Assembly (NCBI GenBank): GCA_922989275.2
Contig: OV277858.1
Span: 98,504,794 to 98,568,793 of the forward strand
Direction: 5' to 3'
Source: Gari tellinella
Taxonomy: Eukaryota; Mollusca; Bivalvia; Cardiida; Psammobiidae
Length of the DNA: 64,000 nucleotides
Shown here: one piece after another, positions 51,351-62,906 of the stretch
Layout: each line of letters opens with the position of its first letter
How positions within the stretch are numbered: the stretch's first letter is position 1
Program-made: the position numbers and the translations under genes
Notes under the pieces: generated by a model
Told to the model about the DNA's origin: nothing
The model's input: the letters and a program-made list of their open reading frames with translations, nothing else
Database searches by the model: none

Positions 51351-52709
51351 TACTTTATAGTTGTTTAAATGTTTTAAAAATAGATTTTTAAATAAGATTT
51401 AGCAAATATCTAAGTGAAATTTGGTCTAAATCTGTCATAAATTACATTCCTTGCAGAAATGATCTGCTAGTTAATTAACCATTGACACATTCGACATACA
51501 GACGACATATTTTATTGACCTATTTGACATGCATACAACACATTTCAAGATATCATTAATTCCATCTATTATAGATAAATGCCTATATGCCGGTTTGGTA
51601 TACCAACATTGGTTAACAATCATACCAGTTTCAATTTTAAGGTAATTTTGGTAATGGGACCTATCAATTAAATGAAAAGTTTGAATTGACATTTTAAGGG
51701 GGTTTATGTACGGCCCAGGGTTCTGCAAAATAAAATACATTCATATATTCTTATATATGACTATGATTATATAACACTCCATCAGAAATATGAAATATAC
51801 ATGTATTATCATATGATTGTGTTAAAAAAAAAAAGATTTTCCGGCCGTCCGTCCCTAATTTTTTTGGGCATGTAATAGGAAACACAGGTATTTTTTATTT
51901 GGCCAAATAATCAAACAAATAGAGTTACCTCCCTTGGGTTCAACTTTAAAATGCCTGCAGCTCGAAATTATACCATAAGACAAGCCTGTAACAAGGGACC
52001 GTTGAATATAGTAGCTAAGCCTGTATATCTTTAAAGATAGGTGACTGCTTAATGCATGACAAAAGTAATGCATAAATAAATACGAAAGACTCAAGCAGGA
52101 AACGTAACACAAACAATACACCCACCTCTCAAGCAGAACACACACACACAGTCATACCACAACAAACACACACACGCAATACCATTCCTTCATCTACACA
52201 CCAAATAGAAAACAACACGCAAGACGAACATAAAGCAAAGTGAACATAGGAGCCCGCCTTGGTACGGTCAGTTGCAATCAATAATCAACTATAAATTAAT
52301 TGATTATTAACAACCACTGGGGGGTTAAACCTGGGTTTAGGGGCGCCCAACCTCACACTTATCTCCTATATTCACCTATAAAGACGAACAGTGTACATAA
52401 AATATAAACCCTGTTCCACAACCTCACAATCGAAAAGACCGCCAGCACAGTAAGTAAATACATGTAAAACATTTAGCAAAATTTCTATGACAAGATCATT
52501 AGTAACATGGGAAAGAATTAAACATTCAAGCCCGTGTTAAAAATAACCCACTATGGCAACGGTCAAATTGTACTCAAACGACTAGTCTGTAGTTACGAGT
52601 AACTGTAAGACATGGAAGGGACCAGGGTACGACAGAGAGGGAGAGAAAAAACAAAGCACGAAAATCCGACATAACTCTCCCGGTTAAGGACAGCTTTAAA
52701 GATACATCA

Positions 52710-53987
52710 TCATGTAGTGCTAAGCCCTGTCTGTCGTCGCACACCAAAGAGGAAAGCATAGTTATTAATTGTAGATTGATCGATAACCAAACGTGAAGTG
52801 CGCAGCAATATAGTTGGATCATAATCTTTTTTGAGGAAAAATCTAATACGTTTCACAAATAGGTTTTGAAAATGTATATGTCCAAGAATTTTACGAAGTC
52901 TGTAAATCACATCACCATAAAACTCCGGATGTGAAATACCTTGCCGCAGAAAAGACTTTAAGTTACATTTATACTTGTTAAGGAGAGGAAGATTTCTATA
53001 AAAGAATTTAGAAAATGTTTTACGAAGTTTATGAAATCTGTACCCCTGTTTAAGAAGCTTTTCAGTAATAGATTTATTACGAATGTGGAAGTCCTCAACA
53101 GAGGTACAGGCCCTAGCAAAGCGAATAGGTTGTGAAATATAAACCCCGTAAGATGTGGATCGGGGAACATCGCCATCTAGATGAGGATAATTTACAATAC
53201 TAAAATCAAAATCATCTCGTTTATCGTAAATCTTAGAAGAAACAATTCCGTTATTTATAAAAAGATCCAAATCTAAAAATGGTGCCGACAAATTTGACTC
53301 GTTTGTTTTATTAAGGCGTAGTTCTTTTGGGTAAATAAAAGGAAACAACGTATCAAAAAATGGGTTGTCTATATTAAAAATATCATCTAGATAGCGCGAT
53401 GTATTGTTAAAGGCTTCGATCATATCTGCCTGTGTATCAGGTTTTAGACTAAGCATAAAGTCCCTCTCATAACAGTACAAAAATAGGTCTGCGACAAGGG
53501 GCGCACAGTTTGTACCCATAGGAATACCAATCACTTGGCGGTATATGGTTCTCTAAAAACGTACATAAATATTATCCAGAAGAAATGTTAGTGATTCACA
53601 GACATCGGTGCAAGTCCACATAGTGTAATGCTTAACCGTGTCATTTGTAAAAAATGCACGATCAGTATTACACGCCAGAAATAGCTTCCTTTCTCTGGCA
53701 AAAGTCTTTTCAATAAGTTGTATAAGTTTAGCTTTTATTAGATTATGAGGTAAGGTAGTATATAGTGTTGAAAAGTCATACGTACTTATATTGCAAGCTT
53801 GGTATTTTCTATATTCAAGCTTCGCCAAAATTTCATTAGAGTTTTTGATAGACCAAAACAGATTAAGTCCAGAATTTTCGTAAGTCTTATCACAATACCT
53901 TTGAAAAGCTCCTTTATGATCTTTATTGATTGGCATTACTTTTGTCTTGTATGAAGCTGCCATATGTCCTATAGGCAATAACACCAC
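52710..53987 (-). pseudogene. Penelope-like reverse transcriptase, one in-frame stop
   Basis: Reverse transcriptase of a Penelope-like retroelement. On the minus strand the first 144 codons (53987-53556) contain motif A, STYDFSTLYTTLPHNLI. A TAG stop follows at 53553-53555. After six more codons the same frame stays open for 274 codons with motif B, GIPMGTNCAPLVADLFLYCY, the catalytic motif C RYLDDIFNI, and FLDLDLFINNG with SYGVYISQPIRFARAC. The paralogue at 56331 reads through at this stop, so the stop is a later mutation. The C-terminus differs from the paralogues by a one-base shift (GVRRQTGLSTT against GCATTDRA). No GIY-YIG endonuclease was seen on either side. DFSTLYT..P and MGTN.AP motifs support the Penelope-like lineage. 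RT identity is firm, the class less so. Confidence 0.8.
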
Positions 53988-53990
53988 ACA

Positions 53991-54594
53991 GTGTTATATG
54001 TCAGTCAATAACCAAAACGTTAGTAGACAAGCTATATAGTGGACACTGCTTCCAACCAACGAAGACTAAACATAACCTGCCCCTTATCTGCGGAATGAAC
54101 AGACAAGTCAATAAAAACGGATTTAAAAAAGAGAATTTTGAATCGAATGGGACTCGGTCTGACTGACTGACTAAACTATCAAGGAAGACACTGAAACTTT
54201 TAAAACAGTTCTTTATGTATATAAATGTTCTAGTATAAGCGCGTGCCGAAAAGATCATGTGAAAACCATCAGCACTTCCGGAACTGGATATGCGGGGTGC
54301 CCGCTAGTGATCCACCTTAAACTTATAAAAATGAGCAGCTCGCTTCTGATATTTGATTTTCGATAAAAAAAAACCGTGTTTTTCTGATAATTGCAGATGT
54401 GTGACAAAAACCGGGGAATTAATGCATTAAATTTTGCGAAAACAAACGGAGGTTTTAACTATTAGATCTACTTTATTTTGCCCACGAGTCAATACATGAA
54501 TTATATATTCATCACTAATTAAAAAAGATTTACAATTATATTTAAAAGCATGAATGTACATATCATGTGGTGTATCCAAGGAAACGCTTCATGT
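53991..54594. other. Spacer of the inverted duplication
   Basis: Not shared with the right arm. An 85-codon minus-strand frame (54001-54258) lies directly upstream of the RT frame and could be an eroded N-terminal part, but it has no motif I recognise. Confidence 0.35.
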
Positions 54595-54828
54595 GCAGTG
54601 GCGGACATGTTATTCTTCCCTAAAAAACGAAACACTAAAACATTGCAATAAAAAAGAAAATTACAACTGTTTTAGAAAAACTTTAACTATTATCTAAGTG
54701 TTAAACAGTGTGGAGCCTTATCAGATGTCGGGTTACCCGGCGTCTGATCTGGCTCAAAACTGTTTGCAAATGAAATATTTGTTTTAGCATGAAGGCGTTT
54801 ATAAGGAAATAATAGCGTCTTCTCTCTG
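54595..54828. mobile_element. TA-1 MITE, diverged
   Basis: CAGTGGCGGACATGTTATTC to AGCGTCTTCTCTCTGC. Core arm TGTGGAGCCTTATCAGATG is mismatched. Confidence 0.75.
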
Positions 54829-54907
54829 CAGTAGTGATTTATTTACATTCTACTCAGAAGGCATTTTATCAGGCAATGATTTTTAGCTCGGCGACCAACC
54901 TGGATTA

Positions 54908-55152
54908 CAGGGGAGAAGACGTTATTCTTTCCCAATAAACGCGTTTACACTAACACTTTAATTCCACTGCAACAGTTTGGAGCCAGATCAGACGCCGGGT
55001 AACCCGGCGTCTGATCAGGCTCCAAACTGTTTGCCACTCAGATTAAAATAAATTGTCAGAATTATCAACAAGTTGTCATGATTTGTATTTTATTGCAATG
55101 CGTTTGCGTTTCGTTCGCTTTTAAACGGGAAAGAATAAGGTATAATCTACTG
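54908..55152. mobile_element. TA-1 MITE
   Basis: CAGGGGAGAAGACGTTATTC to AAGGTATAATCTACTG, TA-flanked. Perfect core hairpin despite diverged right end. Confidence 0.8.
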
Positions 55153-55292
55153 TAACTTTCAATACTATTAGTCCTTTTTGTCGCTGTGGGTTATACATGT
55201 ATTACCTATGCTGCATTTTGAGTTTTGGAAACGGATTTATAACACAGCAGACGTTGCAATCGTTGAATAACATCCGTTCCTTATTTTCTTAA

Positions 55293-55517
55293 CCCTTTTA
55301 CTCTCAATGACGCTTGAAAGCGCGTTTTCAAACAGTTTGGGTCCTGATCAGACGCTGCGTTACGCTGTTTGACACTATTATCGATATTATTTTAAGTCAT
55401 ACAACCTTAGATCTAACTTTGAAACGCGTCTTGCAGACAACAATACTGAACCAGACGACAACAAAGCAATGAGGGGGTAAAAATCTCCCAAATAATTTGA
55501 TCATGAAAGGTAATATA
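55293..55517 (+). mobile_element. TTAA-3 MITE, half-core
   Basis: TTAA then CCCTTTTACTCTCAATGACG; right end TTTGATCATGAAAGG. The hairpin has only its left arm and outer right arm (GCTGTTTGACAC). Confidence 0.7.
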
Positions 55518-55981
55518 TAACTTTATGGTATAACTATGTAAATGAGGTATACGACAACGTCGTTTACTTCATGACGTCATTACAATGCGTTCTATGACAT
55601 ACGTCATCACTCCTTCGTGCAGATCTAGATTTGATTTATTTCTGCATTTAAACCATCAATATCAAATTTTCATGAAACTGTTTAATTATGATAAAATATA
55701 TTACATGTATGTTAGACCTATCTACTGAATGAATGGTGTTATCTTGGAACCGACCCCTTTGTCACAATTGTTTCTGTTGTTGCAAATTAAGCGCCCAGTA
55801 TCCGTTTAAGGCTGAAAATGAGAAAACTCCTTCCTAATTCAAAATTCAAAATACTGGTATAACTCTTTACATGCAATTATGTTAAAACATGTTAAAGCAA
55901 TGTAACACATGAAACATAATCAAACTATCGTATTTGTCACTGAGACACTGTCCTTTCTAATTAAATCTACACAGGATATTT

Positions 55982-56145
55982 AAAGGCCACACAGGCTGAA
56001 GTCTCCACACAGAAATTAGAGCTGGATTATACTACTCAGGTATTCATAATGAATGCCACACAGGCGAAATACAGTTAATTCCGCACATACGTATTTGTGT
56101 CAATGCCACACAGGCTATGCAATATTGCAATGATCCATACAGGCT
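55982..56145. repeat. CCACACAGGCT short repeats
   Basis: CCACACAGGC occurs three times (about 55988, 56056, 56107), with related CCACACAG and CCATACAGGC, at irregular 20-50 bp spacing. The surrounding 55518-56330 has no gene. Confidence 0.55.
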
Positions 56146-56330
56146 TAACTAACTAATATTCTATATATCAACACACTCTACGAATAATGAGAAACTCTCT
56201 CATACAATACGGTATATAAACTAACTAAAACGCGACCATGAGAACTTTGTTATATTAATTAAAATTAAAGGTAGATTAAACTAAAGTATACGCCATCGCA
56301 CAAGTCGCACGTGTGTGTAGACTAATATTG

Positions 56331-57485
56331 ATAAGACTTACGAAAATTCTGGACTTAATCTGTTTTGGTATATCAAAAACTCGAATGAAATTTTAACCAA
56401 GCTTGAATATAGAAAATACCAAGCTTGCAATATAAGTACGTATGACTTTTCAACACTATATACTTCCTTACCTCATAATTTAATAAAAGCTAAACTTATA
56501 CAACTTATTGAAAAGACTTTTGCCAGAGAAAGGAAACTATTTCTGACGTGTTATACTGATCGTGCATTTTTTACAAATGACACGGTTAAGCATTACACTA
56601 TGTGGACTTGTCTGTAAATCACTATAATTTCTTCTGGATAATATTTATGTACGTTTTGGGAGTACCATATACCGCCAAGTGATTGGTATCCCTATGGGTA
56701 CAAACTGTGCGCCCCTTGTCGCAGACCTATTTTTGTACTGTTATGAGAGGGACTTTATGCTAAGTCTAAAACATGATACACAGGCAGATATGATCGAAGC
56801 CTTTAACAATACATCGCGCTATCTAGATGATATTTTTAATATAGACAACCCATTTTTGATACGTTGTTTCCTTTTATTTACCCAAAAGAACTACGCCTTA
56901 ATAAAACAAATGAGTCAAATTTATCGGCACCATTTTTAGATTTGGATCTTTTTATAAATAAAGAAATTGTTTCTTCTAAGATTTGCGATAAACGAGATGA
57001 TTTTGATTTTAGTATTGTAAATTATCCTCATCTAGATGGCGATGTTCCCCGTTCTACATCTTTATATTTCACAACTTATTCGTTTTGCTAGGGCCTGTAC
57101 CTTTGTTGAGGACTTCCACATTCGTAATAAAACTATTACTGAAAAGCTTCTTAAACAGGGGTACAGATTTCATAAACTTCGTAAAACATTTTCTAAATTC
57201 TTTTATAGAAATCTTCCTCTCATTAACAAGTATAAATGTAACTTAAAGTCTTTTCTGCGGCAAGGTATTTCACGTCCGGAGTTTTATGGTGATGTGATTT
57301 ACAGACTTTGTAAGATTCTTGGACATATGCATTTTCAAAACCTATTTGTGAAACGTATTAGATTTTTCCTCAAAAAAGATTATGATCCAACTATATTGCT
57401 GCGCACTTCACGTTTGGTTATCGATCAATCTACAATTGATAACTATGCTTTCCTCCTTTGTTGTGCGACGACAGACAGGGCTTAG
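56331..57485 (+). pseudogene. Penelope-like reverse transcriptase, frameshifted
   Basis: Longest copy in the right arm, with motif A (TYDFSTLYTSLPHNLI) near 56440, motif B at 56679 and motif C (RYLDDIFNI) near 56820. It is broken by an 8-bp loss near 56611, by a missing T near 56855, and by a short deletion near 57061 that removes the STSYGV codons. The remaining frame to 57485 is open. It reads through where the left-arm copy has a stop. Non-functional. Confidence 0.8.
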
Positions 57486-57777
57486 TACAACATGATGATG
57501 TATCTCTAAAGCCGTCCTTAACCGGGAGAGTTATGTCGGATTTTCGTGCTTTGTTTTTTCTCTCCCTCTCTGTCGTACCCTGAACCCATCCTCGTGACTA
57601 CAGACTAGTCGCTTGAGTGCAAGTTGACCGTTGCCATAGTGGGTTATTTTTAGCACGGGCTTGAATGATTAATTCTTTCCCGTGTGACTAATAATCTTGT
57701 CATAGAATTTTTGTTAGATGTTTACATGTATTTACTTACTGTGCTGGCGGTTTTTTGATTGTAAGGTTGTGGAACAG

Positions 57778-58509
57778 AGTCTAAAACCTAATACACAGGC
57801 AGATATGATCGAAGCCTTTAAAAATACATCGCGCTATCTAGATGATATTTTTAATATAGACAACCCATTTTTTGATACGTTGTTTCCTTTTATTTACCCG
57901 AAAGAACTACGCCTTAATAAAACAAACGAGTCAAATTTGTCGGCACCATTTTTAGATTTGGATCTTTTTATAAATAACGGAATTGTTTCTTCTAAGTTTT
58001 ACGATAATCGATATGATTTTGATTTTAGTATTGTAAATTATCCTCAGCTAGATGGCGGTGTTCCCCGTTCCACATCTTACGGGGTTTATATTTCACAACT
58101 TATTCGCTTTGCTAGGGCCTGTACCTCTGTTGAGGACTTCCACATTCGTAATAAAACTATTACTGAAAAGCTTCTTAAACAGGGGTACAGATTTCATAAA
58201 CTTCGTAAAACATTTTCTAAATTCTTTTATAGAAATCTTCCTCTCATTAACAAGTATAAATGTAACTTAAAGTCTTTTCTGCGGCAAGGTATTTCACGTC
58301 CGGAGTTTTATGGTGATGTGATTTACAGACTTTGTAAGATTCTTGGACATATGCATTTTCAAAACCTATTTGTGAAACGTATTAGATTTTTCCTCAAAAA
58401 AGATTATGATCCAACTATATTGCTGCGCACTTCACGTTTGGTTATCGATCAATCTACAATTGATAACTATGCTTTCCTCCTTTGTTGTGCGACGACAGAC
58501 AGGGCTTAG
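57778..58509 (+). pseudogene. RT 3'-half fragment, tandem unit 1
   Basis: Codons for SLKPNTQADMIEAF through motif C (YLDDIFNI) to GCATTDRA-type C-terminus without a stop. Motifs A and B are absent, so no polymerase can be made. The frame extends upstream into the flank to an ATG at 57718 by chance. Confidence 0.85.
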
Positions 58510-58801
58510 TACAACATGATGATGTATCTCTAAAGCCGTCCTTAACCGGGAGAGTTATGTCGGATTTTCGTGCTTTGTTTTTTCTCTCCCTCTCTGTCGT
58601 ACCCTGAACCCATCCTCGTGACTACAGACTAGTCGCTTGAGTGCAAGTTGACCGTCGCCATAGTGGGTTATTTTTAGCACGGGCTTGAATGATTAATTCT
58701 TTCCCGTGTGACTAATAATCTTGTCATAGAATTTTTGTTAGATGTTTACATGTATTTACTTACTGTGCTGGCGGTTTTTTGATTGTAAGGTTGTGGAACA
58801 G

Positions 58802-59533
58802 AGTCTAAAACCTAATACACAGGCAGATATGATCGAAGCCTTTAAAAATACATCGCGCTATCTAGATGATATTTTTAATATAGACAACCCATTTTTTGAT
58901 ACGTTGTTTCCTTTTATTTACCCGAAAGAACTACGCCTTAATAAAACAAACGAGTCAAATTTGTCGGCACCATTTTTAGATTTGGATCTTTTTATAAATA
59001 ACGGAATTGTTTCTTCTAAGTTTTACGATAATCGATATGATTTTGATTTTAGTATTGTAAATTATCCTCAGCTAGATGGCGGTGTTCCCCGTTCCACATC
59101 TTACGGGGTTTATATTTCACAACTTATTCGCTTTGCTAGGGCCTGTACCTCTGTTGAGGACTTCCACATTCGTAATAAAACTATTACTGAAAAGCTTCTT
59201 AAACAGGGGTACAGATTTCATAAACTTCGTAAAACATTTTCTAAATTCTTTTATAGAAATCTTCCTCTCATTAACAAGTATAAATGTAACTTAAAGTCTT
59301 TTCTGCGGCAAGGTATTTCACATCCGGAGTTTTATGGTGATGTGATTTACAGACTTCGTAAGATTCTTGGACATATACATTTTCAAAACCTATTTGTGAA
59401 ACGTATTAGATTTTTCCTCAAAAAAGATTATGATCCAACTATATTGCTGCGCACTTCACGTTTGGTTATCGATCAATCTACAATTGATAACTATGCTTTC
59501 CTCTTTGGTTGTGCGACGACAGACAGGGCTTAG
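58802..59533 (+). pseudogene. RT 3'-half fragment, tandem unit 2
   Basis: Near-identical to unit 1, sharing the private changes SSKFYDNRYDF and YPQLDGG. It differs near the C-terminus (GISHPEFYG, FGCATTDRA). Confidence 0.85.
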
Positions 59534-59826
59534 TACAACATGATGATGTATCTCTAAAGCCGTCCTTAACCGGGAGAGTTATGTCGGATTTTCGTGCTTT
59601 GTTTTTTCTCTCCCTCTCTGTCGTACCCTGAACCCATCCTCGTGACTACAGACTAGTCGCTTGAGTGCAATTTGACCGTTGCCATAGTGGGTTATTTTTA
59701 GCACGGGCTTGAATGATTAATTCTTTCCCGTGTGACTAATAATCTTGTCATAGAATTTTTGTTAGATGTTTACATGTATTTACTTACTGTGCTGGCGGTC
59801 TTTTTGATTGTAAGGTTGTGGAACAG

Positions 59827-60558
59827 AGTCTAAAACCTGATACACAGGCAGATATGATCGAAGCCTTTAACAATACATCGCGCTATCTAGATGATATTTT
59901 TAATATAGACAACCCATTTTTTGATACGTTGTTTCCTTTTATTTACCCAAAAGAACTACGCCTTAATAAAACAAACGAGTCAAATTTGTCGGCACCATTT
60001 TTAGATTTGGATCTTTTTATAAATAACGGAATTGTTTCTTCTAAGATTTACGATAAACGAGATGATTTTGATTTTAGTATTGTAAATTATCCTCATCTAG
60101 ATGGCGATGTTCCCCGTTCCACATCTTACGGGGTTTATATTTCACAACTTATTCGCTTTGCTAGGGCCTGTACCTCTGTTGAGGACTTCCACATTCATAA
60201 TAAAACTATTACTGAAAAGTTTCTTAAACAGGGAGACAGATTTCATAAACTTCGTAAAACATTTTCTAAATTCTTTTATAGAAATCTTCCTCTCATTAAC
60301 AAGTATAAATGTAACTTAAAGTCTTTTCTGCGGCAAGGTATTTCACATCCGGAGTTTTATGGTGATGTGATTTACAGACTTCGTAAGATTCTTGGACATA
60401 TACATTTTCAAAACCTATTTGTGAAACGTATTAGATTTTTCCTCAAAAAAGATTATGATCCAACTATATTGCTGCGCACTTCACGTTTGGTTATCGATCA
60501 ATCTACAATTGATAACTATGCTTTCCTCTTTTGTTGTGCGACGACAGACAGGGCTTAG
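59827..60558 (+). pseudogene. RT 3'-half fragment, tandem unit 3
   Basis: Same extent, but with SSKIYDKRDDF and YPHLDGD like the left-arm copy, and the change KFLKQGDRFHK. One extra T in the upstream flank shifts the read-through frame seen in units 1 and 2. Confidence 0.85.
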
Positions 60559-61924
60559 CACTACATGATGATGTATCTTTAAAGCCGTCCTTAACCGGGA
60601 GAGTTATGTCGGATTTTCGTGCTTTGTTTTTTCTCTCCCTCTCTGTCGTACCCTGGAGCCTTCCATGTCTTACAGTTACTCGTAACTACAGACTAGTCGA
60701 TTGAGTACAATTTGACCGTTGTCATAGTGGGTTATTTTTAACACGGGCTCGAATGTTTAATTCTTTCCCATGTTACTAATGATCTTGTCATAGAAATTTT
60801 GCTAAATGTTTTACATGTATTTACTTACTGTGCTGGCGGTCTTTTCGATTGTGAGGTTGTGGAACAGGGTTTATATTTTATGTACACTGTTCGTCTTTAT
60901 AGGTGAATATAGGAGATAAGTGTGAGGTTGGGCGCCCCTAAACCCAGGTTTAACCCCCCAGTGGTTGTTGATAATCAATTAACTTATAGTTGATTATTGA
61001 TTGCTACTGACCGTACCAAGGCGGGCTCCTATGTTCACTTTGCTTTATGTTTGTCTTGCGTGTTGTTTTCTATTTGGTGTGTAGATGAAGGAATGGTATT
61101 GCGTGTATGTGTTTGTTATGGTATGACTGTGTGTGTGTGTTCTGCTTGAGAGGTGGGTGTATTGTTTGTGTTACGTTTCCTGCTTGAGTCTTTCGTATTT
61201 ATTTATGCATTACTTTTGTCATGCATTAAGCAGTCACCCATCTTTAAAGATATACAGGCTTAGCTACTATATTCAACGGTCCCTTGTTACAGGCTTGGCT
61301 TATGGTATAATTTCGAGCTGCAGGCATTTTAAAGTTGAACCCAGGGGAGGTAACTCTATTTGTTTGATTATTTGGCCAAATAAAAAATACCTGTGTTTCC
61401 TATTACATGCCCAAAAAAAATAGGGACGGACGGCCGGAGAATCTTTTTTTTTTAACACAATCATATGATAATACATGTATATTTCATATTTCTGATGGAG
61501 TGTTATATAATCATAGTCATATATAAGAATATATGAATGTATTTTATTTTGCAGAACCCTGGGCCGTACATAAACCCCCTTAAAATGTCAATTCAAACTT
61601 TTCATTTAATTGATAGGTCCCATTACCAAAATTACCTTAAAATTGAAACTGGTATGATTGTTAACCAATGTTGGTATACCAAACCGGCATATAGGCATTT
61701 ATCTATAATAGATGGAATTAATGATATCTTGAAATGTGTTGTATGCATGTCAAATAGGTCAATAAAATATGTCGTCTGTATGTCGAATGTGTCAATGGTT
61801 AATTAACTAGCAGATCATTTCTGCAAGGAATGTAATTTATGACAGATTTAGACCAAATTTCACTTAGATATTTTAAATCTTATTTAAAAATCTATTTTTA
61901 AAACATTTAAACGACTATAAAGTA

Positions 61925-62129
61925 CAGTAAAACCTCTCTATTACGGACACTAAATTATGTTAATTATTAGGGTTTTTACGACAGGTGACTGCCTAAAGCA
62001 AGATGACAGTGAAACAGAAAGCTCCTTTAGGAGATTTCTGTTTCACTGTCACCTTGCTTTGAGCTGTCACCTGTCTATATACAATCAATTAGCATTTATT
62101 TTAGTGGTCGTATTAGCGAGGTTTTACTG
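61925..62129. mobile_element. TA-3 MITE in right arm
   Basis: CAGTAAAACCTCTCTATTAC to GCGAGGTTTTACTG. Its hairpin has one difference (AGGAGATTTCTG) from the left-arm partner. Confidence 0.8.
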
Positions 62130-62585
62130 TAGTTTTTTAAACTTAAGTGGAGAATATCTTCTATTACACGTTCCTCAAAAAACGACTGTCATATGCGTCG
62201 CAAAAACGACCGGCATTCGCCGATACATTTTTCGAAAAATGAAAAAAAAAGTTAAGGGTCGGAGGGAAAAACTAGGGTCGGTCGGGTTACTAGAAACAGG
62301 GGTATTTTTTTTATTTGGACTTTATTTTTGTTTGGAAAATGTCTAATATTGTCAGTATAGTTTACTTAAATGTTTAGAAATGATTGAGTTATATCATTTC
62401 ATAAAAAATATATTCTTGTTTCTTAAAAATGGATATGTTCTCCAAAAAATGTCCTGTAAGAAAAAACGGTGCTGTTATTATTATGTTTTAACAAGTTTTC
62501 ACTCTCCATATGTTATATGTCAATTTAATCAAGGTTTCAATGAGGTTTGACAGGGAATAAGCAGACCCGCGAACAAACTTAAATA

Positions 62586-62690
62586 AAGGTGAGTTTTTAT
62601 GACCACTTAAAACTGGTTTAATGCAAAGCATACTGGCCTAAGGGCTCAGTATGCTTTACTTTCAGTCTGCTTTCAGCTACATGTACCATT
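62586..62690 (-). mobile_element. TTAA-2-type hairpin in right arm
   Basis: GACCACTTAAAACTGG, ACTGGCCTAAGGGCTCAGTA and CTTTCAGCTACATG. Mirror of 50387-50468. Confidence 0.6.
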
Positions 62691-62820
62691 TGCTAGACAA
62701 TAGAAAACATTACTTCATTTTAATCCTAATCAGACATATAGGCGTCTTTGCAAACAGTGTTCATATGAAAAGTATACTTTTCTTGCGCAAAAGGAGTCGA
62801 GTGAGCAGGGTCTGCACTGT

Positions 62821-62906
62821 TTGATACGTTGTTTCCTTTTATTTACCCAAAAGAACTACGCCTTAATAAAACAAATGAGTCAAATTTGTCGGCACCATTT
62901 TTAGAT
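62821..62906 (+). pseudogene. 86-bp RT fragment fused to 3' flank
   Basis: FDTLFPFIYPKELRLNKTNE codons end at ATTTTTAGATT and jump into the 3' flank (GAATGTTAAATTCTTTCCC). The left side abuts the hairpin arm that ends the duplication. Confidence 0.75.

Larger units (their letters stand above)
50235..53890 (-). repeat. Large inverted duplication, left arm
   Basis: Reverse complement of the right arm (56331-62825), apart from the tandem expansion there. Matching marks run throughout: AAGTATACTTTTCATATG, ACCGGCATTCGCCG, the TA-3 element, AAATGCCTGCAGCTCG, GGCGCCC with AACCTGGGTTT, and the RT frame. Spacing is conserved to within a few bases. Confidence 0.9.
57486..60558 (+). repeat. Three 1,024-bp tandem units
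   Basis: Equivalent stop codons lie at 57485, 58509, 59533 and 60558, so the period is 1,024, 1,024 and 1,025. Each unit joins the RT 3' flank ending GGTTGTGGAACAG directly to AGTCTAAAACCT inside the RT frame. The junction bases are the same in all three, so the array grew by amplification of one rearranged unit. Confidence 0.95.
56331..62825 (+). repeat. Large inverted duplication, right arm
   Basis: Begins GATAAGACTTACGAAAATTC and ends GGGTCTGCACTGTTTGA. It matches the left arm in reverse. It is longer by about three 1,024-bp tandem units between 57486 and 60558. Confidence 0.9.

Noticed and set aside
57718..58509. 263-codon intact gene starting in the 3' flank
   Set aside because: The first 20 codons come from non-coding flank joined by the tandem rearrangement. 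Motifs A and B of RT are missing.
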